A stretch of 13,995 nucleotides of DNA from NCBI GenBank assembly GCA_017444325.1, contig JAFSWV010000043.1, forward strand, positions 1-13,995, given 5' to 3'. The notes below the pieces were generated by a model. It worked only from the letters and a program-made list of their open reading frames with translations. It made no database searches and was not told the DNA's origin. This stretch comes from a bacterium. GTDB taxonomy: Bacteria; Auribacterota; UBA3054. Position 1 is the stretch's first letter. The number at the start of each line of letters is the position of its first letter. The position numbers and the translations under genes are program-made. Positions 13,971 through 13,995 of the stretch are shown here, piece after piece.

Positions 13971-13995
13971 TTATTTGAAGTTGGGAAGGAATTTC
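13971..13995 (-). CDS. Possible 3' end of a minus-strand gene (outside window)
   Basis: A minus-strand frame reads KFLPNFK then TAA at 13973-13971 and runs out of the window to the right. It lies 31 bp before a hairpin with a minus-strand T-run, which implies a gene there. Only seven codons are visible, so neither the frame nor the product can be confirmed. The A/C-rich minus-strand stretch between this stop and the hairpin is low complexity. Confidence 0.3.

Noticed and set aside
1..13995. tRNA, rRNA, CRISPR, transposase or prophage genes
   Set aside because: Intergenic spaces are short and hold only promoters and terminators; no regularly spaced repeats or transposase motifs were seen. XerD here is the housekeeping recombinase, not an element integrase.

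Overview
The window comes from a bacterial chromosome of the PVC superphylum. The best marker is a 50-residue basic protein at 4206-4358 that matches, from memory of the family, the small 'PVC signature protein' (TIGR04137 type) found in Chlamydiae, Verrucomicrobia, Lentisphaerae and relatives. Free-living style metabolism, many secreted proteins with Shine-Dalgarno (SD) sites and moderate GC suggest a Lentisphaerae- or Verrucomicrobia-like organism rather than a chlamydia; the exact phylum cannot be fixed from this sequence alone. I see no tRNA, rRNA, CRISPR array, insertion sequence or phage block.

Layout. (1) Minus strand, 3230 to 1: an unrecognised secreted 421-residue protein, then XerD tyrosine recombinase, then a family 2 glycosyltransferase that runs off the left edge and is probably the N-terminal part of a GT2-GT4 fusion. 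xerD has no ATG/GTG start that fits; the best start is an AUA codon overlapping the previous stop. (2) A 215-bp divergent promoter region, 3231-3445, with an imperfect hairpin. (3) Plus strand, 3446 to 7176: a secreted protein with a BamE-like motif, the PVC signature protein, triosephosphate isomerase, an intrinsic terminator, a second secreted protein with a similar motif, a nucleoside 2-deoxyribosyltransferase-like protein and a short RmlA-like sugar nucleotidyltransferase. The last three are joined by TGATG and ATGA overlaps. (4) Minus strand, 9690 to 7222: a lipoprotein with a TolA-like Ala/Glu/Lys helix, then XseA (exonuclease VII large subunit). (5) Plus strand, 9860-12892: a GH38 alpha-mannosidase of the cytosolic type. 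(6) Minus strand, 13795-12944: an AT-richer gene for a RhuM-family protein with a C-terminal phospholipase-D-like domain, the clearest accessory gene here. (7) A terminator near the right edge, apparently for a minus-strand gene of which only the last few codons lie inside.

Most of the window is housekeeping: chromosome dimer resolution, DNA repair, glycolysis, nucleotide and sugar-nucleotide metabolism, glycan degradation. Convergent gene pairs (rmlA-like/xseA and mannosidase/RhuM) each share one bidirectional terminator, and in both cases the minus-strand stop codon lies in the T-tract of that terminator. The points most worth a second look are the non-canonical xerD start, the setting of the PVC signature gene, the intra-operon terminator after tpiA, and the RhuM-PLD gene with Arg in place of the usual catalytic Lys. 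I did not find a convincing new multi-gene system.
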